This document shows positions 1 to 8,080 of a DNA stretch of 42,275 nucleotides, one piece after another. The DNA is from Frankia sp. QA3 (GTDB lineage: Bacteria; Actinomycetota; Actinomycetes; Frankiales; Frankiaceae), in contig NZ_CM001489.1 of NCBI RefSeq assembly GCF_000262465.1, positions 2,741,232-2,783,506 on the forward strand, in the 5' to 3' direction. Position 1 is the stretch's first letter. The number at the start of each line of letters is the position of its first letter. A program made the position numbers and the translations under genes. Under the pieces are notes generated by a model that saw only the letters and a list, made by a program, of their open reading frames with translations, did not search any database and was not told where the DNA came from.

Positions 1-203
1 GAGCCAGCGTGCACTTCCTGCATGTCCGCTCGCCCGAACGGCATGCGCTGCCCCTGATCATGACTCACGGCTGGCCCGGATCAGTCGTGGAGTTCCTTGA
101 CGTCATCGGGCCCCTGACCGATCCACACGCCCACGGCGGAGACCCCGCCGATGCCTTTCACCTCGTGCTCCCGCACATTCCGGGTTTCGGCCTCTCCGGG
201 AGG
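1..203 (+). pseudogene. Epoxide hydrolase, internal fragment
   Basis: The reading frame is already open at the window edge (codons from base 3). It encodes a stretch typical of the N-terminal part of the alpha/beta-hydrolase epoxide hydrolase family: [14 protein letters not shown], which holds the HGWPGS oxyanion-hole motif, then the conserved [11 protein letters not shown]. Similarity to the family stops just after GFGLSG near base 200. The frame runs on to a stop at 419 without family character. The catalytic Asp and His would lie in the missing part, so no active enzyme can be made. The true start lies upstream of the window. Confidence 0.75.
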
Positions 204-268
204 ACGTGCGCACCTTTTTCCGCCCGCTGCGCTAATCATCCCGCGAAGCTGGAATCTGCATCGCGCAG

Positions 269-591
269 CACATCGAATGTTTTTTCGACTGGCGAATCGC
301 AGAAGAAACATGTCCTGGGCTGCGGCGGGAGGAGCTCTCGCAACTCGCGGGGGTTAGCGTCGCCTACTACACGCGTCTGGAGCAGGGCCAGAGTTCGAAC
401 GCCTCGGACGCCGTTCTAGACGCGATCGCCCGGGTGCTGTGTCTGGACGAGGACGAGTGGGCCCACCTGCACCGCCTGGCTCGACCGGCACCGCAGCGGC
501 GCAGGCGGGCCTGGCCGGAGCGGCTCAGGCCCGACGTATGCAGGATGATCGAGTACGGGAAATTCCTCGTTAATCCGCGACTACCGGGCTG
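269..591 (+). pseudogene. XRE/MmyB-type DNA-binding regulator, truncated
   Basis: From base 320 the frame reads [20 protein letters not shown] followed by [20 protein letters not shown]. This is the helix-turn-helix of the XRE regulators that carry a MmyB-like ligand domain (typical start RRTPGLRREE). The next residues, DEDEWAHLHRLARPAPQRRR, are the linker to that domain, but only the first residues of it (RLRPDVCRMIE) remain before a stop at 589-591. No start codon with a plausible N-terminus is present, so this is a 5'- and 3'-truncated relic joined to the epoxide hydrolase fragment. Confidence 0.7.
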
Positions 592-609
592 ACTGAGTTC
601 GACGTACGG

Positions 610-760
610 GAGCTCCGAGTCGTCGAACACCGACACACTGGCAACGCTCGGCGGCCTGCACGCCGCCGTGCTCACCGCCGGCGCCGTCTGCCTGCTGGCG
701 GTTCTCGTGGCTGCCACCCTGCTGTGCGCCGCGCAGTGCCGAGCACAGTCGCCGTGTGAG
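610..760 (+). other. Possible C-terminal transmembrane segment of a lost transporter
   Basis: One frame encodes a single strongly hydrophobic helix (LHAAVLTAGAVCLLAVLVAA) followed by a basic/Cys-rich tail. It resembles the last helix of MFS drug exporters, but too little is left to assign it. It ends shortly before the inverted repeat of the first IS6 copy at 826. Confidence 0.2.
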
Positions 761-825
761 CCGGTCTCAGGCGTCCGCGAATCTCGACCAGCGCCGGGAG
801 GACCCGTCCCGGGGAGTCCCACGCC

Positions 826-1653
826 GGCACTGTTGCGTTCTGGGATGGCGTGCATGCCGGGCCAGGCTGTCGGTGGTCAGATGGCGTGGGTGAGTTCGGT
901 GAACGCGGCCGTCAGTCGCGGATGTGGGTTGGTGTGAGTGGCGAGTTCGTAGTGGCTGCGGCGGATGTTCTGGACGAGGGCGTGCCCGGCGCTGATCGTC
1001 TGAGCGGGGCGCAGCCGTTTCGATCCGAGCATCGGCCGGAGTCGGGCTTTGAGCCGGCCGTGGTCGGCTTCGGTCCGGTTGTTCTCCCGGGCGGCGTCGA
1101 CGTGACGGGCTTCGGGGAGCAGCTCGTCGAGGATCCGCGGGTAGACGGGCGCCTTGTCGGTGGTGGCCTCGACCTGCCGGCGTTCATGGGTCAGCGCCCG
1201 GACGAGGAAGCGGCGGGCGGCGGCCTGGTCGCGGCGGGTGCTGGCCAGGACGTCGATGACCTGCCCGTGCTGGTCGACGGCCCGGTACAGGGAGGTCCAC
1301 CTCCCGGCGACCTTCACCTACGTCTCCTCCACGCACCACCTGTCGCCAGGCCGGTGCCGGCGGGGCCGGGCGGCCTCGACCAGCAGAGGCGTGAAGCGCT
1401 GCACCCACCGGTAGACGGTCACGTGATCGACGTCGAGGCCACGCTCGGTGAGAAGCTCCTCGACGTCGCGGTACGACAACGCGTACCGCAGGTATCACCG
1501 CCCCGCCAGCACGATCACCTCCGGCGGGAACCGGAACCCCGCGAACTCCGACCCCGGCACCGGCACCGGCGGACAGACCGCACCTCGACCCATCACTCGA
1601 CCATGATTGATCGGCAACTGCGCGGCGGCGGACTCCGCCGACGCAACAGTGCC
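826..1653 (-). mobile_element. IS6-family element, copy A
   Basis: The ends are near-perfect inverted repeats: GGCACTGTTGCGTTC at 826 and its complement ending at 1653 (ACGCAACAGTGCC). This GGCACTGTTGC terminus is characteristic of the IS6/IS26 family. The 828-bp length fits the family. I see no 8-bp target duplication: CCCACGCC lies on the left and ATCTCTCG on the right. This suggests a rearrangement after insertion, or cointegrate-type movement. Confidence 0.85.
877..1593 (-). pseudogene. IS6-family transposase with two nonsense codons (copy A)
   Basis: Read on the minus strand from ATG 1593, the frame gives the N-terminal FAGFRFPPEVIVLAG, a TGA at 1495-1497 where other copies have the Trp of VRWYLR, then YLRYALSYRDVEELL. 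A TAG at 1318-1320 replaces the Tyr of WFVDETYVKVAG. The rest (MKVAGRWTSLYRAVDQ onward) is open to the stop at 877. The DDE residues are the D of VEET (here Val-Glu, so altered), the D of TTDKAP and the E of NNRTEADH. The frame is otherwise undamaged, so both stops are point mutations and the copy cannot act by itself. Confidence 0.85.
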
Positions 1654-1756
1654 ATCTCTCGTCGTAGGAGGATTTTCGACGCTTCACCAACGGTGACAGC
1701 GATAGCGGTAATGGCGGCAGTGACGGGCATAGCCCGCCGTGCTGGCCATGGCCGCC

Positions 1757-1969
1757 CTACCGGCCGCCGCTCCAGGCGCCCTGCCGGCCACCGCCGCTCC
1801 AGGTGCCCTGCGCGCCGCTGCCGCTCCAGGTGCCCTGCGCGCCGCCGCCGCTCCAGGTGCCCTGCGGAGCACCGATCGGCAGAGCCTGCACCGTAGCACT
1901 TGCCAACATGATGGAGAAAACTGCGAATATCATTACTCCAAGGCTCAATGCTTTCCTCGTAAGAGTCAC
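1757..1969 (-). CDS. Small secreted glycine/tryptophan repeat peptide
   Basis: The GTG start at 1969 is preceded by a strong Shine-Dalgarno sequence (AAAGGAGAGACG), so this is probably a real gene of 70 codons. Residues 1-30 form a Sec-type signal peptide: MTLTRK, a hydrophobic core LGVMIFAVFSIMLA, and a likely cleavage after SATVQA. The mature part is about three and a half copies of the nonapeptide QGTWSGGGA, encoded by a 27-nt tandem repeat. After the TAG stop another frame continues with a Cys/His/Arg-rich stretch, GYARHCRHYRYRCHRW, ending at 1684. The peptide may once have been longer and lost its C-terminus to a frameshift. Its function is unknown, and no known domain is seen. It sits between two IS6 copies. 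Confidence 0.6.
   Translation of the reverse strand: MTLTRKALSLGVMIFAVFSIMLASATVQALPIGAPQGTWSGGGAQGTWSGSGAQGTWSGGGRQGAWSGGR
1770..1867. repeat. 27-nt tandem repeat, about 3.6 copies
   Basis: The units are at 1770-1796, 1797-1823, 1824-1850 and a partial 1851-1867. Each begins CTCCAGGTGCCCTGC on the plus strand. They encode the nonapeptide repeats of the secreted peptide on the minus strand. Differences between units are few, which suggests recent expansion. Confidence 0.85.
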
Positions 1970-2138
1970 CGTCTCTCCTTTCGTCGCCGTAACCTTGTTC
2001 CCGATCGCCCTCCAAAAAAACGGTTTAACTCGCCATGAAATTTATGGTGGCGCGAGGTTTAGGGTGGTTTTATCCCAGTTACGCAAAGTTTGCCGCGAAT
2101 GCAGAAAATGGGCCGCTTCTTGGCGCGATAGATCCTTC

Positions 2139-2750
2139 GGCGCTGTTGCATCGGCGAAGTCCGCCATCGCGGCTGCCGCCGATCGGTCATGACCGGGTGG
2201 TGCGTCGACGTCGTGTCCGTCCTTCGGCTCCGATGTCGGAGTTCGCCGGGTTCCGGTTCCCACCGAAGGTGATCGTCCTGGCGGTCCACTGGTACCTGCG
2301 GTACGCGCTGTCGTACCGCGACGTCGAGGAGCGTCTCGCCGAGACCAGACCGCCGCCCGCCGGTTCTTCGCTCGGGCACTGTCCCATGGCCGTCGGCCGG
2401 CCGAGATCACCACCGACAAGGCCCCGTTCCACCCGCGGATCCTCGACGAGCTGCTCCCCGAGGCCTGCCATGTCGACGCCGCCCGGGAGAACACCCGGAT
2501 CGAAGCAGACCACGGCCGATCGAAAGCCCGGCTTCGCCCGCTGCGCGGGTTGAAACACCTGCGCTCGGTCCAGACCATCAGCGCTGGACACGCCCTTGTT
2601 CAGAACATCCGTCGCGGCCACGACGAAATCGCCACCGACATCGATCCACACCTTCGGCTCGCCGCGGCGTTCACCGAGCTCGCCGGTGCAGTCTGACCGC
2701 GGTCGTGGAGACCCCTGGCGTGCGCCGCGTCCTCGCGATGCAGCAGCGCC
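2139..2750 (+). mobile_element. IS6-family element, copy B, internally deleted
   Basis: The left end GGCGCTGTTGCATCG at 2139 matches the right end CGATGCAGCAGCGCC (2736-2750) at 14 of 15 positions. At 612 bp it is about 230 bp shorter than full copies because of one internal deletion. Both ends are kept, so it has the form of a non-autonomous derivative. No target duplication is seen. Confidence 0.8.
2200..2696 (+). pseudogene. IS6-family transposase lacking its catalytic centre (copy B)
   Basis: GTG 2200 opens VRRRRVRPSAPMSEFAGFRF and runs through SYRDVEERLAE. There it jumps directly, in a shifted frame, to the later segment TRRDQTAARRFF, losing about 80 residues that include the DETY aspartate region. 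The second frame continues through ITTDKAPFHPRILDELLPEA and RIEADHGRSKARLRPLRGLK to a stop at 2694-2696. Catalytic Asp-1 is absent, so this copy is dead. Confidence 0.8.
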
Positions 2751-2837
2751 TTCGCAGGTCCTCGCCATGATGGAAGCCGAACGTGTCGGCTGGATGCCAC
2801 TGCGCTGTCAACAGCACCCTCCTGTGATGGCCGTCCA

Positions 2838-2851
2838 GATGGGGCCCCATC
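2838..2851. promoter_or_regulatory. Perfect 14-bp palindrome before the sigma-factor gene
   Basis: GATGGGGCCCCATC is fully self-complementary and ends 9 bases before the GTG start at 2861. This is an operator-like position. There is no direct evidence of binding. Confidence 0.25.
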
Positions 2852-2860
2852 ATCTGCGCG

Positions 2861-3676
2861 GTGAGCGAGAGCGCGGAGACGAGCGCAGGTGGCGGGGCCG
2901 CAACCAGTGGGATTCCGCGACAGTTGCCGGCCACCGCGGAGTCGGTGCCCGCTGCCGCCGGCGTACCGGTGATACCGGCTCCGCCGACACCGATCAGGCG
3001 TACCTTCGGCGGTGCCAGCACCCCGTTCCGAGACGGCCCCGACACCGACCCTCCCCCTACCACTCCTCCTCCCACCACGGAGCCGGATCTCTCCTCGGCG
3101 GTCAGCGGAGCGCAGCGGGGAGACGAGGCGTCCTTCCGGCTGATCTACCGGACGGTCCAGCCGGGTCTGCTGCGATACCTGCGGGTACTGGTGGGCGACG
3201 ACGCCGAGGACGTCGCCTCCGAGGCGTGGCTGCAGATTGCTCGTGACCTGCCGACGTTCCGCGGGGACGCCGATGGTTTCCGCGGCTGGGCGGCCACGAT
3301 CGCGCGTCACCGGGCGCTCGACCACCTGCGCAGACGGGGTCGCCGCCAGCGGGAGGACGTCCCGGTCGAGCTGGTGACGGCGCAGCTGGCCGGCCCTGAC
3401 GACACCGCAGGCGAAGCGTTGGAGGCGATGTCCACTGAGGCGGCCCTGCGTCTGATCACGGGCCTGCCGTTGGACCAGGCCGAGGCGGTGCTGCTGCGGG
3501 TGGTGATGGGGTTGGACGCGAAGACCGCGGGACGGGTCCTGGGCAAGCGGGCCGGTGCGGTGCGTACCGCGGCGCATCGGGGGTTGCGCAGGCTCGCCGA
3601 ACAGCTCGGTGCGGTCGAACACCTCGGTGAGCGAGGGGATCAGCAAGACCGGTCGGCCAGGAGCAGACGAACATGA
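2861..3676 (+). CDS. ECF-type RNA polymerase sigma factor
   Basis: The protein has 271 residues if translation starts at GTG 2861. Residues 1-80 are an unusual Ala/Pro/Thr-rich leader. The sigma core follows. Region 2 lies near residues 88-155 (FRLIYRTVQPGLLRYLRVLV, then AEDVASEAWLQIARDLPTFR and the -10 recognition helix GWAATIARHRALDHLRRR). Region 4 lies near 190-245 (LPLDQAEAVLLRVVMGLDAK, then the helix-turn-helix GRVLGKRAGAVRTAAHRGLR). A start further downstream, at GTG 2948 or near the core, is possible because no strong ribosome site precedes 2861. The gene lies 83 bases upstream of a membrane-anchored protein that may control it. An IS6 derivative ends about 110 bases upstream. Confidence 0.85.
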   Translation: MSESAETSAGGGAATSGIPRQLPATAESVPAAAGVPVIPAPPTPIRRTFGGASTPFRDGPDTDPPPTTPPPTTEPDLSSAVSGAQRGDEASFRLIYRTVQPGLLRYLRVLVGDDAEDVASEAWLQIARDLPTFRGDADGFRGWAATIARHRALDHLRRRGRRQREDVPVELVTAQLAGPDDTAGEALEAMSTEAALRLITGLPLDQAEAVLLRVVMGLDAKTAGRVLGKRAGAVRTAAHRGLRRLAEQLGAVEHLGERGDQQDRSARSRRT

Positions 3677-3758
3677 TCGGGATATCGGCGTGCAGCGATG
3701 ACCACGGGTTTCGGCCGGGTGTAACACCGGCGAGGACTTCGACGCTGAAGGACGTGAG

Positions 3759-4748
3759 ATGAGCACACACCGACCTCGTCCGGACGGTCGGGTCGACGCG
3801 GAGCGGCTGCTTCGCGGCGACCCGGTCAACGCCGGGATCGGTACGGATCCCCTTGCCGATCTGCTCGCCGCCGCGTCCGCTCCGGCCCGCGACGGGGAGC
3901 TCGACGGTGAGGAGGCGGCGATGGCCGCCTTCCGGGAGGCGCGTCTCGTTCACGTCCCCCAGCCGCGGAGAAAATCGATGTTGAAGTTGATGCTCGCGAA
4001 CGCCCTGACCATGAAGATCGCCGCCGCGGCGGTCGGAGCCACCGTCCTCAGCGGCGCTGCCGTGGCCGCCAGCACCGGAGTACTCCCGCTCACCGGTGGA
4101 GACGGCGGCACCGTGTCGGCGACGGGTACGCCGTCCGCCACGGTGACCACCCCGATGGTCGCCGTGACGAGCCCCGGCGCCGCCGTCTCGGCGTCGCTGC
4201 TCGCGCTGTGCCACACCTACACGGCGGCCGCGGCGAGCGGCGCCAGCACGGCTCTTGACTCCCCGGGCATGACTGCCCTGGTCACCGCCGCCGGCGGTCG
4301 CGACAAGGTAGGCCCCTTCTGCGGGCGGGCACTACAGGCTCAGGTCGACGCCACGGTCGCACCGGGCGTGCGGGCCGATACCCGTCTCGACCCGGGCGGT
4401 GTCGGGGCCGGCGCCGCAGTGGGGCCGAACGCGGCGGTGGGCGCGACCGCGGGGCCGGGTAGCGTCGGGGCCGGCGCTCGCGTCGGAGCGGGCACCGGGG
4501 TGGGCGCGCAGGCGGGGCAAAGCGGCGTGGGTCTTGGCGCCACCGTGCCGGGCGCGGGTGTCGGCGTCAGTGCCGGACCGGGCGGCCGCGGTCTTGGGGC
4601 CAGCGCGCCGGGCACCGGGGTGGGCGCGCAGGCGGGGCAAAGCGGCGTGGGTCTTGGCGCCACCGTGCCAGGAGCCGGTGTCGGCGCCAGCGCCGGACCG
4701 AACGGCCTCGGCCTCGGGGCCAGCGCGGCGCCGACGCCTCGCCGCTGA
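3759..4748 (+). CDS. Membrane-anchored Gly/Ala-repeat protein, putative sigma-factor partner
   Basis: The protein has 329 residues. Residues 1-75 are a charged, presumably cytoplasmic, segment (RLLRGDPVNAGIGTDPLADL). One hydrophobic helix follows near 78-103 (MKIAAAAVGATVLSGAAVAA), then a Thr/Ser-rich stretch. Two Cys lie in LLALCHTYTAAAASG and VGPFCGRAL. From residue 205 the chain is a low-complexity repeat (GVGAQAGQSGVGLGATVPGA and variants). The order sigma factor, then cytoplasmic segment-helix-exported part is the usual layout of a sigma factor and its membrane regulator. No zinc anti-sigma motif (HxxxCxxC) is present, so that role is only inferred. The repeat encodes GXGXGA-type beta-roll-like sequence. 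The stop lies inside a 16-nt tandem repeat. Confidence 0.65.
   Translation: MSTHRPRPDGRVDAERLLRGDPVNAGIGTDPLADLLAAASAPARDGELDGEEAAMAAFREARLVHVPQPRRKSMLKLMLANALTMKIAAAAVGATVLSGAAVAASTGVLPLTGGDGGTVSATGTPSATVTTPMVAVTSPGAAVSASLLALCHTYTAAAASGASTALDSPGMTALVTAAGGRDKVGPFCGRALQAQVDATVAPGVRADTRLDPGGVGAGAAVGPNAAVGATAGPGSVGAGARVGAGTGVGAQAGQSGVGLGATVPGAGVGVSAGPGGRGLGASAPGTGVGAQAGQSGVGLGATVPGAGVGASAGPNGLGLGASAAPTPRR
4491..4669 (+). repeat. 120-nt period repeat within the Gly/Ala protein
   Basis: Bases 4491-4549 and 4611-4669 are identical over 59 nt at an offset of 120. The intervening 61 bases are also related. Identity at the nucleotide level indicates recent duplication inside the gene. Confidence 0.85.
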
Positions 4749-4783
4749 CCCTCAGGACCGCTGACCCTCAGGACCGCTGACCC
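4743..4783. repeat. 16-nt tandem repeat across a stop codon
   Basis: The unit CGCTGACCCTCAGGAC occurs at 4743-4758 and 4759-4774, with a partial third copy to 4783. The TGA of the upstream gene is in the first unit. Confidence 0.8.
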
Positions 4784-4944
4784 CCGGTGCCTGGCCGTCG
4801 AGCCGCTGCCGTCGGAGCCCACACCGCGACCGGTAGGCATCTGCCAGACAGCCGGGCACCGCAGCCGGCCCGCCGCCGTGGACATGACCCCTCGGCGGCG
4901 GGCCGCCCGCCGCGGCAAGCCCGAGTTCGCCGGCTGCGGGTCAG

Positions 4945-5140
4945 ATGACGGGCCTGGCCGCGGTGGCCGAGCTGGTCGACCGGCTCGGTGTCGTCGAGAC
5001 GCTCGACGAGCGGGGTCGGCCCGGTCAAACAGCGGGCGCCGGGGCTGACCGGCGGGGAGCTGCTGGTCGGGACGGCGACCGGGCAGATGGCGAGGCAGGC
5101 ATCGCTGTCGGGGTTGGACCGGCTGCGGCGACGCCCCTCG
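4945..5140 (+). pseudogene. IS1380-type transposase, N-terminal fragment
   Basis: One frame gives GLAAVAELVDRLGVVETLDE. A shift near 5012 then gives VGPVKQRAPGLTGGELLVGT followed by ATGQMARQASLSGLDRLRR. This is the conserved N-terminal block of actinobacterial IS1380-family transposases. No catalytic region follows. The stretch 5140-5420 holds nothing else I recognise. It has an open frame (RRYLHAVLPGIGIGLDQRLT) of unknown origin. Confidence 0.6.
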
Positions 5141-5419
5141 GTCACCGTGGAGCAGCCCAGCCGCAGATACCTGCACGCGGTCCTGCCCGGCATCGGGATC
5201 GGCCTCGACCAGCGGCTCACCGCAATAGTGCTGGCCCCGCGACACGCCGACGACCCGCATTCCAGTCACACAGGGTGAACATGATCTCCTGCGGCCGGAC
5301 GCCCACAGCCTTTGACCCCCTCCGAGGAACGTCGAGTACCCGCCGACCTGACGCCCCCTGGAAGGACCGCCCCTCTCCAATCAGGCCACAGTCAAGCCAC
5401 GATCTCCGGTGTGGCGTTG

Positions 5420-6064
5420 GGGTCCTGAAGTCCATCGGGCTGCCTCCGGCACCGAAACGCCACCCCGACACGACGTGGTGGCAGTTCCTGCGCGCCCAGG
5501 CATCGACGATGCTGGCGGTCGATTTCCTCCACGTGGACTGCGCCGTGACCCTGCGGCGCCTGTACTGCTTCTTCGTCCTGGAAGTCGGCACCCGTTACAT
5601 CCACGTCCTCGGGGTCACCGCCAACCCGGACGGGCCGTGGACCGCCCAACAGATCCGGAACCTCCTGATGGATCTCGGTGACCGGACGGCCGACTTCCAG
5701 GTCCTGGTCCGCGACCGGACCGGGCAGTTCACCGCCTCGTTCGACGCGGTCCTCGCCGACACCGGCATCACCACCCTCACGATCCCACCCCGTGTCGCCG
5801 ACCCCGCGGGCGAACGCCTACGCCGAACGGCTCGTCCGCACCGTCCGGACCGAGATCACCGACCGGACGCTGGTCTTCGGTCAACAGCACCTGCGCACCG
5901 CCCTGACCGAGCACGCGACCCACTACAACGAACGACGACCCCACCGCGGCCGCAACCTTCAACCACCCCCGCCCGACCACCCCATCGCCAACCTCACCCA
6001 CGAACGGACCAACCGCCGACCCGCCCTCGACGGCCCGATCAACGAAGACGAACGAACCGCCTAA
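5420..6064 (+). pseudogene. Integrase-core (rve, IS481-like) transposase, frameshifted
   Basis: The frame reads WWQFLRAQASTMLAVDFLHV (first catalytic Asp), then RRLYCFFVLEVGTRYIHVLG, WTAQQIRNLLMDLGDRTADF and VRDRTGQFTASFDAVLADTG (second Asp). Near 5805 a single-base change moves the frame to ANAYAERLVRTVRTEITDRT (catalytic Glu), LVFGQQHLRTALTEHATHYN and ERRPHRGRN, ending at TAA 6062-6064. The DDE triad is complete across the two frames, and the C-terminal NxRRPHR motif is present. The N-terminal helix-turn-helix part is missing, so the copy is both truncated and shifted. Confidence 0.75.
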
Positions 6065-6186
6065 AACCCCAGGTCAGCACCAGTGGCCGAGTTCTGGCGC
6101 CCCACAGCCACGGTCACGACGGCCGCGCATAGGAGCGTGACACCACCGCCCCCAATAGAATCACCTCGAGTGAAGGGGCACCCAGG

Positions 6187-6876
6187 ATGACGCTCAGCGA
6201 GCTCGCCGAACGCACGCGCTTCGCGATCTACACCCGCCTCGCCGCGGACGGCGCGCTGCCCCCGCGGGAGGAGCTTGCCCGGCAGCTGGACGTCACGCCC
6301 CAGGACTACGACGCGGCGCTGACCGAGCTCGCCCAGACCCGCAACGTCGTCCTCAAGGACGGCGAGGTCGAGATGGCCCACCCGTTCGCGACCCGGTCCT
6401 TCGGCTTCTCCGTCATGGGAGCGCGCACCCTGTGGTGGGGCGGGTGCGCGTGGGACTCCTTCGCCATCCCGAACCTCGTCCCCGACTCGCCCGAGGTGCT
6501 CGTCGCGACCACCTGCCCCGCCTGCGGCACCGCGCACGCCTGGACGGTCACGAACCAGGGCCCGCCGGAGGGATCCCAGGTCGCGCACTTCCTCACGCCC
6601 GCGGACCGGATCTGGCCCGACGCCGCCCACGCCTGCGAGAACCAGCTCATCTTCTGCTCCGAGGGCTGCGTCGAGGACTGGCTCGCCCGCACCGGGAACG
6701 ACCGCGGCTACGTCATGTCCCTGGAGACCCTGTGGCGCCTGGCGGCGCACTGGTACGAGGGGCGGCTGGACACCCCGTACGTCCGCCGCGAGCCGGTGGC
6801 CGCGGCCGACTACTTCCGCAGCGTCGGACTTCACGGACCGTTCTGGGGGCTCCCCGAGCAGGAGGAGAGCCGGTAA
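6187..6876 (+). CDS. Organomercurial lyase-like (MerB-fold) protein
   Basis: The protein has 229 residues. Residues 1-60 form a winged-helix-like N-terminal domain (LAERTRFAIYTRLAADGALP, then REELARQLDVTPQDYDAALT) as in MerB. The C-terminal domain has WWGGCAWDSFAIPNL, matching the MerB site where a Cys and an Asp three residues later break the carbon-mercury bond. It also has a second cysteine cluster, FCSEGCVEDWL, which could supply the other catalytic Cys. An extra CPACG pair could bind metal. No mercuric reductase, MerR or MerT is nearby, so a true role in mercury detoxification is not shown. MerB-like homologues of unknown substrate are common. The start ATG 6187 follows a GGGG-type ribosome site. 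Confidence 0.65.
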   Translation: MTLSELAERTRFAIYTRLAADGALPPREELARQLDVTPQDYDAALTELAQTRNVVLKDGEVEMAHPFATRSFGFSVMGARTLWWGGCAWDSFAIPNLVPDSPEVLVATTCPACGTAHAWTVTNQGPPEGSQVAHFLTPADRIWPDAAHACENQLIFCSEGCVEDWLARTGNDRGYVMSLETLWRLAAHWYEGRLDTPYVRREPVAAADYFRSVGLHGPFWGLPEQEESR

Positions 6877-6877
6877 G

Positions 6878-7620
6878 CCGGCCGTGCCGGTGACGACGGG
6901 CTCGACGACGAGCGGATGGCGGCGTTCGCGCGCTGGACGAACCTCTCCGAGGCCACCTTCCTGCTGGCGCCGACTGTCGCCGGCGCCGACCACCGCCTGT
7001 GGATCTTCACCCCCCTTGGCGAGCTGCCCCTCGCCGGGCACCCCACGCTCGGCAGCGCCCACGCCTGGCTCGAGGCCGGGGGCGTGCCCGACGGCACGAA
7101 CGTCGTGCAGGAGTGCGGCATCGGGCTCGTCGAGCTCCGGCGGGCCGGCGACGCGCTCGCCTTCCGCGCCCCCGAGCTCATCCGCTCCGGGCCGCTCGAC
7201 GACGCGACCCGCGAGCAGGCGATCGCCGCCCTCGGGATCACCCCGGCGGACGTGCGGCGCGCGGCCTGGGCCGACAACGGACCCGGCTGGGTGGGGCTCA
7301 TGCTGGACTCCGCGGACGCCGTCCGGGCGATCCGCCCCGACTACGCGCGGATGGGGCAGCTCGCGAGCGGCGTCATCGGACTCGACCCGGCGGGCCCCGC
7401 CGACGTCGAGGTGCGCGTTCGCCGCCGGCATCGGCGAGGACCCCGTCACCGGGAGCCTGAACACGGCCTTCGCGGTCTGGCTCACCCGCGAGGGCATCCT
7501 GCCGCCGGCCTACACCGTGCGGCAGGGCACCGCCCTGCAACGAGCCGGCGAGGTGCTCATCGCCACCCACGACGACGGCAGCATCTGGGTGGCCGGCACG
7601 AGCAGGACCCTGATCCGAGG
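6878..7620 (+). pseudogene. PhzF-family isomerase, truncated and frameshifted
   Basis: The codons GDDGLDDERMAAFARWTNLS lead into EATFLL, where the Glu is the catalytic Glu position of PhzF. WIFTPLGELPLAGHPTLGSA then gives the conserved AGHPTLG loop. After VEVR a loss of bases near 7417 moves the frame to FAAGIGEDPVTGSLNTAFAV, the second conserved block. The frame ends abruptly at 7620, where an IS6 fragment begins. About 40 N-terminal residues are absent: the previous gene's TAA lies in the same frame just upstream with no start between. The family catalyses isomerisation or epimerisation of small metabolites. Confidence 0.75.
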
Positions 7621-7962
7621 CGCGCATCGGCTGGAGCCGGGCTTTCAACCGGCCATGATCTGTCTCGATCCGATTGTTCTCCTGGGCGGCGTCGACATGG
7701 CAGGCCTCGGGGAGCAGGTGGTCGAGGAGCCTTGGGTAGACGGGGGCCTTGTCGGTGGTGACCTCGACCGGCCGACGGCCAGGGGACAGCGCGCGGGTGA
7801 AGAAGCGGCGGGCGGCGGCCTGGTCGCGGCGGGTGCTGGCGAGGACGTCAATGACCTGGCCGTGCTGGTCGACGCCCCCGGTACAGGGAGGTCCAGCGGC
7901 CGGCGACCTTCACGTAGGTCTCATCCACACACCACCTGTCGCCCGGCCGGTGCCGGCAGGCG
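7621..7962 (-). mobile_element. IS6-family transposase fragment, copy C
   Basis: The minus strand encodes the middle of the IS6 transposase, from the Arg-Pro-Gly-Asp region before WCVDET to KARLQPMR. Both inverted repeats are missing. A base is inserted in the Tyr-Arg-Ala-Val-Asp region (the GACGCCCCCGG run). It abuts the PhzF relic directly, which fits an IS6-driven deletion that removed the element end and the PhzF C-terminus. Confidence 0.8.
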
Positions 7963-8080
7963 ACCGGTAACAGCCTGCGAGCCTCCCCGCGCCTCCACTC
8001 ACCGACCACTCATGCACCAGTGCACGGGGGATCCCGCCGGCCGGCCGGCCAGCCTGCTCGAAGCCGCCCGGCAGACATCG

